In this document: one piece after another, positions 1 through 10,816 of the stretch | How the letters are laid out: each line of letters starts with the position of its first letter | How positions within the stretch are numbered: the stretch's first letter is position 1 | From: Porphyra umbilicalis | Lineage: Eukaryota > Rhodophyta > Bangiophyceae > Bangiales > Bangiaceae | Assembly: GCA_002049455.2 (NCBI GenBank) | Contig: KV919157.1 | Span: 1-61,509 of the forward strand | DNA: 61,509 nt | Direction of reading: 5' to 3' | Program-made: the position numbers and the translations under genes | Notes under the pieces: generated by a model | What the model saw: the letters and a program-made list of their open reading frames with translations, nothing else | What the model was told of the DNA's origin: nothing | Databases searched by the model: none

Positions 1-92
1 CGGCGGCGACGGCGGCAGGAGGCAGCGGCAGCGGCGAAGGCGGCAGCCCGGCGGCGACAGCCAGGGTAAACACCCCCCGAACGGCCAACGCG

Positions 93-2048
93 ATGGCGGA
101 TTCAGCCGCGATGGCGGTGGACGTCGGCGTTGCCGGTGGCGGTGACGCCATCGACGGGGCGCATGCCGCCGCGGGGGGCCATCCGGAAGTGGATTGCTCC
201 GCGGACCCGGAGGTCTTGCGACAGTTTCGGCCTCGCGGCTCGTACTCCGTGCACGCCAACCCTGTGGAGGTGGTCGATGGGGTCCTGCGAGTCACCGACA
301 ACCGTCTGTACGAGATGTGCGTACGCAACCGCGCTCGTGCGCACACGCGCCGTTTACGCGCACTACGAGGCGTTGCCCGACTTCACCGACGTCATGGCGC
401 AAGCCGGGTTGCCGGACCATGCGGGCGACCGCGTGGCCGAGGTCCATGGGGACCCGTACTTTGGGAACCAGGGACCTCAGCGTCGTGTATACGAGAAGAT
501 GTCGTTTTGCAACGAGGTCGTGCGGTACCAATTGCCCTTGCACCCGTTCCACCGTTTGGTGTAAGCCAATGCGCTTATGTTCCCTGTGAAGGGTACAGAG
601 TCGATCGAGGCGGCGGCCAACTCGTTTTGCTGCTTACTGCGCAACTGGCCGAAGGCCGTCTTCCTCAAGCGGGCTCTCGCCGAGGACCTTTCGGTCCCGT
701 TCGGGCACGACTCCGGTCTGGAGCCGTACCTCGAGCAGCTCGCGCTGGTGAAGCACGAGGAGAACGACAACGTCGAGGATGACCGCAGTCCGCGGGTCAC
801 CGGGTTGCCGAACCCTTTTCGGCTGCCGATGTTCCCATCCGACCACCGTCGGGCCGCTGACACGCGCTCCTTTCGCGGTCGCGAGTTGATGCCCACCGCG
901 TGGGCGGCTGGATTTCTCCGTGCGCCACGGGAGTTCTACTTGTTCCGTTGGCTTCCGCCTATCCCGGCCTGGGAGCCCCACAAGGGGTTGTGGGTGGCGA
1001 CCCCCGTAGTGGTGTCGTACCTGGCGGATGCGTTGCGCAACGCCTACAGCTCCGTCTGGCAGGAGGTGTACTCCGAGTACTACTGCAACTTAGTTGCTGC
1101 GTGGGTTCACACCCTGCAGGAGGACAAGCTCTTCGTCCACTTGGACACGAAGACGCTTCGTCATTTCGACGCGTTGGATACGTCCAAGTTGAAGGACGCG
1201 CCCGACGGCGAAGCCAAGTACGTCTTGTACGGCAAGATGCGTCAAGCCGTGACGGCGTTTCCCTGGCGGGAGGTCCTTAAGGACGTCGTCTGGCGCGACC
1301 GCGACTCCGGGGAAGCCCGTCAGGTGCGGGTCACGGTCGACCCGACCAAGGAGTACGGCTTTTGCCTTCGCCACCCTTGTGTCGACTTCGACTGGGCGTT
1401 GGACCCGAACGCGCCACTCCCGATGGCTGGAATCACTTCGAACCATCCCGGGGTGTGGCGTCGTGGTCGTTGGACCTGGGCTCACGCCGTTGGCGACGCC
1501 CGAGAGGGCCGCTACCGCCCGCGTTCACCGCGGCGCGATCGCTCGCCATCTCCGCCCGGGCGGTGGATGCCACTTGGCCGACCCGCGCGTCTTCCACCGC
1601 GGCGGTTGCCTTGTTTGGGTCGGCGCGCGCGCGCGATGTACGCGCTCGCGCGCCCCACGGGGCAGCCTTGTCGTCGGTGGCTAGCGCCTGGGTCGAGCAG
1701 ATCGCAGGTTTGCGTACCGCTGTGGAGCGCGCGGACGGACGGGGTGTTGAGTCGGCTTTGTCCATTATTGGACAAGCCGTGGCTCGCGCCGTTGACGGCG
1801 AGGCCAACTACGGGCGCTTTGCCCAGCACCTCGAGGCTATCCAGCCAGAGGAGGAGGCCACGCCGGCGCGCTTCAAAGCGCAGAGCATCCTTGGTCGTCG
1901 GACCCACGAGGGCGGAGGCCCGTCGACGGGGGCTCCACACTCGGCGCGCAACACGCGTGCGCGTAGTGTCTCGCAGGAGTCGGCGGCCAGTGTTGGCGCG
2001 AGCCGCGATTCCCGCCGGGACTCGCGTCGTCGTGACGACGAGGAGTAG
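93..2048 (+). pseudogene. Broken plus-strand gene of unknown function, antisense to the Gypsy pol
   Basis: I do not recognise this protein. Protein-like sequence can be followed from an ATG at 93, but it changes frame at about 330, meets an in-frame TAA at 562-564, continues through an ATG at 577, and changes frame again at about 1440-1500 before ending at 2048. The protein-like parts include GSYSVHANPVEVVDG, YAHYEALPDFTDVMAQAG, WQEVYSEYYCNLVAAWVHTL and an Arg/Ser/Asp-rich tail. The gene ends about 145 bp from the end of pol, tail to tail. It may be an antisense extra gene of the same retrotransposon, as described for some plant Gypsy lineages, or an unrelated gene. The left LTR that would decide this is not in the window. 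Confidence 0.45.
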
Positions 2049-2192
2049 CGAGGTTCACTGTTCAGTGACTTGCTCGGTTGACCCCGGTGGGGGGGGGTGG
2101 GGTTGACAATGTCGGGGTCTTACGCCTTTTTAGGGTGTTGATGTTTCTTTGTCTTGTTGTTGTTTGTCGTTTGACATGTTTGTATCCACTTC

Positions 2193-5100
2193 TCAGTTTT
2201 TCTGTTTATCGTCATAGCGATGAAGGAAGTGGCAGGCCATCATGGCCCATGTTGTGGGATTTGTATCCCTTGAGTCTGCTGATGAAAGCACTTCGTACTC
2301 GAAACATGCACGTATGGCAGTAGCGTACCAACTGGTGTTGGTCCATTGTGGTATTACCACGGTTGCTTCCTCTGTGGTTGTTACCAAGCGTCGAAGGACT
2401 GAGTCCAAGTGTTGCACCGGAGGTACCAGAAACCCGTTGGGGAGCACTGGTACAGGGGGATCGCTCCCGATCAGTGTCGCCTGTGCGGATTTCGGCCACA
2501 CATATGTGTACGGGCCGTAAACACGGCTCAGCCGAGAGAAATGCCGCAAGGCAAGTTGGGGATCATACGCAAAGTTGCGCGTCATGGACGGCAGAGTGGA
2601 CTTGAGCCACGCAACAGGAATTACTTCCTTAATTGCAACGTCTGTATTTGACTCTGTCCACGCGACGTCGGCCTGGACAACTCCGTCACCGGTAACATGG
2701 ACATGTTGGATAGTGGGTATCCACGTGGAGTCCATGACGATGTTGGCCACGGTTGTGAGCCCGGCCTGTCGGCGACTTCGTCGCGTTGGCGTTTGCCACT
2801 CGTACCGCGGTACATGCTTCTTCTTCTGTCGAAGGAAACGCACCACCAGGTTGTGGGGGAGGTTCTCTAGGGGTTCCCAGGTGTCGTCCTTTGACCCGTA
2901 GTCGAACCAGCGCACCTTAGCGCTATAGTTGTCACCCGTCTGGCGTAAGCCTAGGAGTTTGTCGATCACATACTCATCGGCAGTTGCCGGGGGTGACTTG
3001 CGTTGGTCTAGACCATCTAGCAGGGGGTGTGGAACCGTGTCCGTCGTCGTTGGACGAGGATCTGGGGTGACATGGTCACTGCTGACGCGTTTCTCCTCGC
3101 CGTCAATGTCAATGACAAACGTGGAGGCGTCCGCATCGGCGTCAACGACCACGAAGGGGCCAATGGCTTTGCTTTGCAGCTTGTTTTGGCGATCGTGGTT
3201 GGTCGTGAATGCGTAGTCGCCGATCTTGACGTCCGCATTGCGGGTTGCGACCCGATGGTCGAAGTTACGTTTGTAACGTTGTTGCGTCTTACGCAAGGCC
3301 TCTACCACGATGGGGATCTGCTTGCGCAGGCGGGCCATGAACTCGCGCTTGCGAGCTAGGGGTGACCCATCCTTGAGCGTTCCCTTATTGGTAAGCGGAG
3401 TGCCCAGGGGCAAGTTGCGAACCGTGAGGTTGGGGATCCGCCTTGGGATAACGAGCTCAAATGGGGCGATGCCCGTCGACCGATGTGGTTGGCTATTATA
3501 CGCCATGGTGATTACCGGGAGTAGCTCATCCCATCGTGATGGGTCGTCGGCGACGTAGTGTCGCAGCTGAGTAGCCATGGTACGGTTGTACCGTTCGACT
3601 TGCCCATTGGTTTGGGGATGATACGCCGTGGTGCGAACCGTTTCAATGCCAAGCATTTTCATCACAGCGATGAAGAAGTTCGACATGAACTGGGGCCCTT
3701 GGTCCGATAGGATCCGGTCCGGTGGCCCGTAGGCTGACACCCACGCGTCGATGATGGCTGACGCCACTGACATGGCCGTGATTCGCCTCAAGGGGACGCA
3801 CTTGGTGAGCTTGGCGAAGCGGTCGGTAATAACCAAGATGAAGCGGTTGCCCTTCTTGGAGGCCGGGATGGGCCCAAAGATGTCAACGGACAGCTCCGTG
3901 AGAGGATCGGTAGCCTGGAACAGGGTCAAGGGCGTGGTGTGTCGCCGCAAGGCGAGGCGATTTTGCGCACACGTTGTGCATTTGGTGATGGTCGAATGAA
4001 TATCCGTCACCATTGAAGGCCAGTAGTATGCCTTACGCATTGTGTAATACATTCGGTTCATACCAGGATGGGCGGCCACGGTTGCGTGGTGCTCGAGAGT
4101 CAACACGCGTTCGCGTAGAGACTTTGGAATAACCAGTTGATTTCCGTAAGGCGCACGGCGGTACAGAGCGTGATGCTCATCGCGGAAGAAGGCCTTGGCC
4201 GTTCCGCGCTCCACGGGAGTGGACATCTCGACGCAGAAGTCGTCTGTTTGTTGTGCTTCGACAACATCGTCGAACTCCACCGGTTCCGGTGTGTCGGTAC
4301 CCGTGTACCTCCCCGTTCTTAAGCCGTTGGCCGTCTCGGCCAATGCCAGACAAGGTATATCATCATGGATATCTTCTGGCGGCGCCACCGTAGAGGCGCG
4401 CGACAGGAAGTCGGGCAAGTGGTGAGATGCACCTGGTTTAAGAACCATATCGAATGTGTATTCGGAGAGGCGAAGTCGCCATCGCATCAAGCGTCCGCTT
4501 GAGTCGGTCGTGCTGTAGATCCAGCTAAGTGCTTGGTGATCCGTTCGAATGAGGAACCGTTGCCCGTCGAGGAAGTGCCTCAACTTGAGGACAGCCCACA
4601 CGACGCCGAGGCATTCTCGCTCCGTGGTGGAGTAGTTTTTCTCCGCAGCAGTGAGTCCTCGGCTCCAATACCCGACAGGGTGAAGCAGTTCGCCCGGCTC
4701 CTCTTGCAGGAGGGTACAACCCACTTGGTCGGCGCGTGCGTCCACGTCAACGACGAGCTTCCGATTGGCCTTCGGCAAGGAAAGTACCGGTGGGCACAAC
4801 AGTGCGTTGCGAAGATCCTCGAAGGCGGCGATAGCCACGTCCGTCGGTGGTGGTAAATCCGGTGGGATCTCGGCCCTAGTCAGGGCGTTCAGGGGCTTTG
4901 CTCGTTTGGCAAAGTCCTTGACAAACCGTCGATAGACGTTGCACATGCCCAAAAAGCTTTTCAGCTGGGTCTTTGTGGTTGGGAACTAGGCATGCTTCAG
5001 AGCATCCACGTTCTTGTTGTGCACGTGCAGTTGCCCGGGGCGGACAATGTGTCCTAGGTACTCGACCTCATCGGAAAACCACGTGCACTTTTCCAAGTTG

Positions 5101-5205
5101 AGGGTGACCCCGGCTTCTCGGAGACGGTGAAGAACCGTGTCAACGTCTTTGACGTGTTGTTCCGAGTTGGCGGAGAAAATGATGAAATCGTCTAAGTAGA
5201 TAAGG
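2193..5205 (-). pseudogene. Gypsy pol, 3' part: end of RT, RNase H, integrase, chromodomain and C-terminal extension
   Basis: Just left of the insertion at 5206 the frame reads LIYLDDFIIF, the catalytic YLDD motif of reverse transcriptase, and continues to a TAG at 4986-4988. After that it is open for more than 919 codons. Numbering from 4952: RNase H at about 60-190 (VDVDARAD, STTEREC, RTDHQAL); integrase zinc finger at about 288-328 (HATVAAH then CTTC); integrase core with D357, D417 and E453 (SVDIFGP, LSDQGPQF, GQVERYNR); chromodomain at about 658-713 (VRWFDYGSKDDTWEPLENL). About 200 further residues follow, which is long for the family. The triplet at 4952 is TTG, so it is not a start. 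Confidence 0.92.
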
Positions 5206-5678
5206 TGTAGTACAATGAATCGCGATCACCTCGGAGAGGAGGGAAGTACCGGCCGTCCTAGCCGCTCGTGCGTCACCCGCTATGGGACTCGAGGTCCAGG
5301 AAGTCAGGCCGACCGAAACGCCAAGACAAACAGGCACGGTTTACTTGCCGGCGACGACGGTGCCTCCCACCGTCGTCGCCCTTCGTCCTTAAAGGGCGGA
5401 AACCGCTGCGCGGGGACCGGGGCCACTAGTTGGCCCGGTCCCGCGCTGCCAAATACCTACGATGCAGATAATGCCCTCCAATGCATAACACTACCCAATC
5501 TGGATTGACACGCCCCGCTGTCAGCACCGGACAATCGGACGAGCTCACCCAGACACGTGCGCCGCAGGCGCTCACACGCCGCAGTGGCACGCCACAAAGG
5601 CGACACACCACCGACCACCCGGCTTCCGAGCACCAGCGCCCACAGCCACGAGTACATCGCCTCTGGCGTAGTACTACA
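5206..5678 (-). repeat. 3' LTR of non-autonomous element copy 1
   Basis: 473 bp, TG...CA, differing from the other LTR of this copy at about six positions by eye. It contains a strong hairpin (CGACGACGGTG / CACCGTCGTCG near 5352-5381). Confidence 0.88.
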
Positions 5679-5686
5679 TCTCCCCC
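5679..5686 (-). other. Polypurine tract of non-autonomous element copy 1
   Basis: On the minus strand GGGGGAGA directly precedes the 3' LTR, the expected plus-strand primer position. The same tract is in copy 2. Confidence 0.65.
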
Positions 5687-5979
5687 ATCTGAGACTGCGG
5701 CGTCCTCGCCGCACGACGGAGACCGTCCACTGCGCATCGACGCGCAAGACAGGGGAACAGGAGAACTGCCAAAGTCGGGGTGGCCACCGAGATTCCCCTA
5801 GCCCAGGAGGGAAGGCCATGCCGTCGCGCACCCGGCCCGGCCAACAGCATCCGAACCCATCAACGAAAAGGTCCCCGGCAAAGAAGGCGAACATCGCCCA
5901 CCAATGGCGGAGGAAGACGAGGGCGCCGCTCCGCGCCCCTCGGGCAACACGCACGCCCACTGAAGCAGCGTCGATTCGG

Positions 5980-7345
5980 CGGCGCCGCCGCAGAGGACCG
6001 AAAATCTTGCAACGGCGCCGCCGCGCCCCAGCGCCGCGCCGGCGGAAGCACCCCGTCGTTGCCGCCGCCGCCGCCGCCCGCCAGGGGCGGCGCACCCCCA
6101 CGCCGAGGGCGTTGCGGCCCCCGACTCCCCCGTACGCCAGGGGGGAAGCGCGCCTCGCGGAGCCCGCGCCGCCGTCGTCGCAGCGCGAATCGGACGACGG
6201 GAAGACCTCCCCCCGTCGGCGTCACCGCGCCCGCCGACGACGACGGGGGCAGACAAAGACGCACGTCGCGCGCCGGCGGCAAAACGGCCGCTGATTGGGC
6301 CGCGCTGGATCCGGCGGCGCCGCCGCAGAGGACCGAAAATCTTGCAACGGCGCCGCCGCGCCCATGCGCCGCGCCGCCGAATGCGATCGCGTCGACGACG
6401 CCCTTGATCGGTCGCCGTCAGCGCCTCAGTCGCCGACGCCGCCGACGCGCCGCAGCCGTCGTCGAAGACCGTCCGTCCCCGGGGATGCCCCCGCGCTGCC
6501 AGCGCGCTTCCATCCCTTTCACGGGCGTCACCCGTCGCCGTTCCCGCGACCGCGCCGTCGTCCCCACGACAAGGGGACGAACAGGCCGCGTGCGCCGACG
6601 CCCGGCACGGGCGTCGCCCCTCCCCCTCCTCAACGGGGCCGACCGTGGCGGCTCGGCCGCCCCAGGCACGCATCGCTGCGAGCCGTATCACCTCCTCCGG
6701 GGCGGAGCGCTGATCATCAGTCAGCGCCCACCCAAGAGGGACGGCTCGTTGCCGGGCGTGCCGGCGGTGCCGGTTCCGTCGGCTCGATCTCGGTCAGAGA
6801 AAGAGGACGGCAATGCCGATGTCCGCTTGTCGCGCCGCCAAATCCGATCGCGTCGACGACGCCCTGGATCCGTCGCCGTCAGCGGCTCAGTCGTCGACGC
6901 CGCAACCGCAACGCCGCCGTCGTCGAGGACCGTCCGTCCCCGGGGATGCCCCGCGCTGCCTACGCGCGTCCATCCCTTTCAGGGGCGTCACCCGTCGCCA
7001 GGCCGGTGCCCGCGCCGTCGTCCCCACGACCAGAGGACGAACAGGCCGCGTGCGCCGACGCCCGGCACGGGCGTCGCCCCTCCCCCTCCTCAACGGGGTC
7101 GACCGTGGCCGCTCTGCCGCCCCAAGCATGCATCGCTCCGAGCTGGCCCTCCCCCTCCAGGGCGGGGCGCTGGTCACGAATCAGCGCCCGCCCCAGAGGG
7201 ACGGCTCGTTGCTACGCGTGCCGGCGGTGCCGGATCCGTCGGCTCGATCTTGGGTCGGGGGAAGAGGACAGCGACGCAGATGTCCGCCCGTCGCGCCGCC
7301 GAATGCGATCGCGTCGACGACGCCCTGATCCGTCGCTGTCAACGA
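5980..7345 (-). repeat. Internal tandem repeats of non-autonomous element copy 1
   Basis: Two arrays lie in the 3' half of the interior. Repeat A has a period of about 460 bp, with anchor GTCGCYGTCARCG near 6412, 6870 and 7332. Repeat B has a period of about 336 bp, with anchor GAGGACCGAAAATCTTGCAA near 5994 and 6330. They are GC-rich and open in several frames, so the long Pro/Arg/Ala-rich reading frames here are not credible proteins. Confidence 0.75.
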
Positions 7346-7702
7346 CCCAGTTGTCGATGCCGCCGACGCGCTGCCATTGTTGTCGGTTTTGAGGCTCCCG
7401 ACGGCTCGTCGTCGTTATCGCAGCGGCCGCTCTTGTGTCTTGCGCTCGCCCCATTACCTGCTTCCTCTCTCTCTCGCGTTGCGCGATACTAGTCGCGTCT
7501 TATCTTGCCCGGTCCTTGTCGCAACTTAGTAGCGTTGTCTGCCGAAGTACCCCGCGTGGGGCCGGATGTTCTCCGAGATGCTCGACAGGGCGTCATCACC
7601 GGGGTGGGCTGCCACGAGCAAAGCCCCACCCAAAGTTCCGGCGACGCCGGGGGAAGACAGCAAAGGTGACGACCCCGCCAATAATCTTGGTCTTCATCCG
7701 CC

Positions 7703-8386
7703 TCACGCTCCTCCGTCGATTACCCCGCCGGGGATTCCTGGGAGAGCGCTCCAACGCTGAGCACCGCCGCCGTCCGGGTCTCCAATCCGGCACAGTATCG
7801 TAGCCCAGCGCCGAGGACGCCATCTCAATCGTACCGCAGCGCGGTCGGGATGAACATGTAAGATCCATCGCCACAACCGACACAGCTCACCGGCCAAGCA
7901 CCGCTTGACGTCACCCGGGTCCCAATGGGAAGTGGCCAACGTCCCATAGCCCGGCGAGCCTTGATTCCAGGGGTTGGTTGGAGGCCCCCTGGCGGCCATC
8001 GCGGCACACCGTGCCCGCAGCCACCCGTTCCGGATGATGGGGGGACGAGTCCCGTTGGTCGGCGTGTGACCGGGGTCCTCGGGTAGGGAGTCCAACTCAC
8101 CTACCACCGTACCACCGCCGCCAGGCCGGGGCCGCCCCTCTGCCGAAGACCCGGGTCCCGGGTTGGCCGCGCCAGCGTGCCGTCGTCTCCCGCCGATGGC
8201 GTGGTTGCTCTTGATGCTTGCCAGGCATGTCGATCTACCACGCGACATCGTTGAGCGGGGAAGAAGAGGAAGATCCGCAATCCAAAAAGACAACAGGAAG
8301 CACGGTCCCTCGGGACGTCCTCGCTCGACCGTCAAATCCGCACCCAAGACAACCCCTCTGGGGTCACGCGATCGATGCACCAACAT
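7703..8386 (-). CDS. Conserved sense reading frame of the non-autonomous element (copy 1), doubtful
   Basis: From an ATG at 8386, in the position where gag would start, a 228-codon frame stays open on the transcribed strand. It contains segments such as YGTLATSHWDPGDVKRCLAG and WRWILHVHPDRAAVRLRW. It has no gag, zinc-knuckle or other motif I recognise. The same frame is intact in copy 2, with a single residue difference noticed (NQG versus NQS). Because the copies are nearly identical, conservation is weak evidence of coding. Confidence 0.2.
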   Translation of the reverse strand: MLVHRSRDPRGVVLGADLTVERGRPEGPCFLLSFWIADLPLLPRSTMSRGRSTCLASIKSNHAIGGRRRHAGAANPGPGSSAEGRPRPGGGGTVVGELDSLPEDPGHTPTNGTRPPIIRNGWLRARCAAMAARGPPTNPWNQGSPGYGTLATSHWDPGDVKRCLAGELCRLWRWILHVHPDRAAVRLRWRPRRWATILCRIGDPDGGGAQRWSALPGIPGGVIDGGA

Positions 8387-8418
8387 GGTTCGTCCCCGGC
8401 ACCGCGCTAGCAATGCCA

Positions 8419-8438
8419 GAGTCTCACCCGGAGCGCCA
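8419..8438 (-). other. Primer-binding site of non-autonomous element copy 1
   Basis: The minus strand reads TGGCGCTCCGGGTGAGACTC two bases inside the 5' LTR. Its complement has the form of a tRNA 3' end: T-loop end GAGT, T-stem CTCAC, acceptor CCGGAGC, discriminator G, CCA. The site is identical in copy 2. Confidence 0.75.
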
Positions 8439-8440
8439 AA

Positions 8441-8913
8441 TGTAGTACAATGAATCGCGATCACCTCGGAGAGGAGCGAAGTACCGGCCGTCCTAGCCGC
8501 TCGTGCGTCACCCGCTATGGGACTCGAGGTCCAGGAAGTCAGGCCGACCGAAACGCCAAGACAAACAGGCACGGTTTACTTGCCGGCGACGACGGTGCCT
8601 CCCACCGTCGTCGCCCTTCGTCCTTAAAGGGCGGAAACCGCTGCGCGGGGACCGGGGCCACTAGTTAGCCCGGTCCCGCGCTGCCAAATACCTACGATGC
8701 AGATAATGCCCTCCAATGCATAACACTACCCAATCTGGATTGACACGCCCCGCGGTCAGCACCGGACAATCGGACGAGCTCACCCAGACACGTGCGCCGC
8801 AGGCGCTCACACGCCGCAGTGGCACGCCACAAAGGCGACACACCACCGACCACCCGGCTTCCGAGCACCAGCGCCCACGGCCACAAGTACAACGCCTCTG
8901 GCGTAGTACTACA
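8441..8913 (-). repeat. 5' LTR of non-autonomous element copy 1
   Basis: 473 bp, identical in boundaries to the other three LTRs of this family. It is followed on the minus strand by the primer-binding site. Confidence 0.88.
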
Positions 8914-9601
8914 CAAGGCATATCTGCCACTTCAAGCCCGAGAGGATAATATCCAACGCGCGCTGAAAGGTAGCGGGCGCGTTCGTCAAGCCGAAAGGCA
9001 TGGATAACCAGTGGTATATACCACAATGCGTTGTGAACGCTGTCTTCTCTTGGTCTTCCTTGCGTAAGGGTACTTTCCAGTACCCCATGGTGCAGTCGAG
9101 AGACGTGAACACCTGGGCATCTCCCAAGGAGTCGAGGCAGTCCTCCATCCGAGGCAAGGATAAGCATCCTTCTTGGTGATGTTGTTTAACCGACGATAGT
9201 CGACACAGAATCGGGCTTTGCCGTTCTTCTTTGGTACAATTACCACGGGGCTTGCCCAAGCACTATGGCTAGGGGCAATGACGTTGAGCTTCAACATCTT
9301 GTTGATCTGATCAGCGATGATCTGCCGTTTGAACGGCCCGGTCCGGTAGGGTTGGGCCCGTATGGGCAGAGCGTCGGGAGGAGTGACGATGGCGTGCTCC
9401 GTAGCACGGATGACGCCAAGGGTTCCATCCCACATAGACGAATGCGTCTTAAGCATGTCTCGAATCTGCTTGTGCAGGTACTCGGGTGCCTCACTGAGGT
9501 CGAGGTCCTCGAGTGGGTCACGACTCGCGTCGTCCGATGAGTTATCGGTTCCACCGTTTGGGGTGTTGTCATCCAAGACGGCGGAAAGCATCGGCCCTTG
9601 G
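8914..9601 (-). pseudogene. Gypsy pol, reverse transcriptase N-terminal part
   Basis: This segment continues pol between the inverted-repeat element (right) and the non-autonomous LTR element (left). It reads a protease-RT linker, then RT motifs: SAWASPVVIVPKKNGKARFC, VDYRRLNNITKKDAYP, then in the next frame TSLDCTMGYWKVPL, TAFTTHCGIYHW and MPFGLTNAPATFQR. A single missing base near 9156, just after DAYP, explains the frame change. The segment ends at GLKWQICLV, directly before the YLDD motif on the far side of the insertion at 5205. The frameshift alone inactivates the polymerase. Identification as Ty3/Gypsy RT is secure. Confidence 0.92.
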
Positions 9602-9603
9602 TA

Positions 9604-10044
9604 TTGCTGATCCCCCAATTCTGTCCTCATCGCCCAGGAACGGTAGTGGAACGGCAATGAATGCAGATCTCTCATTGGTCGAGCAGTCCGACAGCAGTGC
9701 ATGTCCGGCCCGATCTTTACAGAATGTGCCCGTACGGCCCCCAATCGCACAATCGACGCCTGCGTTTTTCTGCACTTTTCTGCGTATCTCCCAGAAAATC
9801 TCGATATCCCAACGATTGCGGGCCGGTTGCTCCCCTGACACGGAAGGGATTGGAAGAAAATCTCAAGAAGAAGAAGGATCTCTGTTCTGCTCGGAAGTGG
9901 CGGTGGGAGAGCCAATAGAACGTCTCAGATTCGTGCTGAGCAGCTGTTTACGGCTGTGTTTAACCAATAGATGGCCAGTTCTACAAGAACCGTACCGCCA
10001 GGAACCGGTCCTGGTCGATGAGGACAGAATTGGGGGATCAGCAA
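9604..10044. mobile_element. 441-bp inverted-repeat element (Tc1/mariner-like MITE) in the Gypsy protease-RT linker
   Basis: The ends are inverted copies: TTGCTGATCCCCCAATTCTG at the left and its complement at the right, matching for about 29 bp. It is flanked by TA (9602-9603 and 10045-10046). Removing the element and one TA restores the pol codons on either side, which proves insertion at a TA. A TA duplication points to the Tc1/mariner superfamily. At 441 bp it cannot encode a transposase. Confidence 0.85.
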
Positions 10045-10816
10045 TAGGGTTCTGCAAACCCCAAGGTAGAGTTCTTGCGAACAATGACTTGGTCCTTGCC
10101 GAAGTTGCATAACTTGACCAGGAATGGTTCGTCCGGTTGGACGATGGCGATGCCGCGGGCGACTGCCATGGACTTGTGTCGGCACAACCGAATGTTCGGT
10201 GTGATGGTAACCATACCAGGCGTGCCGCACGTGGCCATGATCCACTCCTCCTTGTGTCCGTTGACACGCACCTGTTTGCAGGCTCGAACTCGAGCGGGTT
10301 TATCTTGCCAGTGGCGGTCCCACGCGCTGTCGTTAAGACAAGCTAAGATCGGCGTTGGCCGAGGTTGCTCTTCCGTGCATCGCACGTGCTCTTGCCAGAC
10401 GATCTTGCGCAAGCGCGGCAGAATGCCCTCGATGTTTTGTTCAATGAACTCGGTGCCAAGAATGCACGGGACTGACAAGTTGTCAGCAACGAGGAATCGG
10501 TCAGATAGACGCACACCTCCGGTGTCTACATACAGATGTATGGCATACTTCGTCACAAGACGATTGTTGTTTGCATCTCGGATGTGCGGAAGCGTAGTCA
10601 ACTCTTCGGCGTAAGCCATCCAGTTCGAAGGGAAAACACTAGTTCGCACTATGTTCACCCCGGCGCCCGTGTCTAAGACAGGGCGGCAACTTCGCATTAC
10701 GCGCAGACATGGGCCTAACGTGGCTGCGATCTCATAGTGCCGAAGGGCACGACGTAAGAGTCTTGTCACCGTACGCTTTCGCGTTCCGCCGGGCAACCCC
10801 AATATGGGCACCCGGC
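10045..10816 (-). pseudogene. Gypsy pol, aspartic protease region
   Basis: This is the start of pol. It carries PVLDTGAGVNIV, the DTGA active-site motif of retroviral-type aspartic proteases, followed by a protease-like fold (LPHIRDANNNRL, DRFLVADNLSVPCILGTEFI). The frame has no ATG near its beginning: the triplet at 10811 is GTG. It lies in the -1 frame relative to gag, so it was probably made as a gag-pol fusion by ribosomal frameshifting. The segment ends at the TA target site (10045-10046) of the inverted-repeat insertion. Codons on each side of that insertion join without loss once one TA is removed. Confidence 0.88.

Larger units (their letters stand above)
5206..8913 (-). mobile_element. 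Non-autonomous LTR retrotransposon, copy 1 (minus orientation), inserted in Gypsy RT
   Basis: The 3708-bp element has two 473-bp LTRs (5206-5678 and 8441-8913) with TGTAGTAC/GTACTACA ends. A primer-binding site adjoins the right LTR and a purine tract adjoins the left one, so transcription would run right to left. Flanking 5-bp duplications are TAAGG (5201-5205) and CAAGG (8914-8918), one mismatch. The interior has no recognisable gag, protease, RT or integrase and is largely GC-rich tandem repeats, as in LARD-type elements. Mobilisation would require enzymes from another element. Confidence 0.88.

Noticed and set aside
4952..4952. Start codon for an independent integrase gene
   Set aside because: The triplet is TTG and the frame continues upstream to YLDD of RT, so it is part of pol.
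5206..8913. DNA transposon with 473-bp terminal repeats
   Set aside because: The terminal repeats are direct, not inverted, begin TG and end CA, and adjoin a tRNA-matching PBS and a purine tract; these are LTRs.
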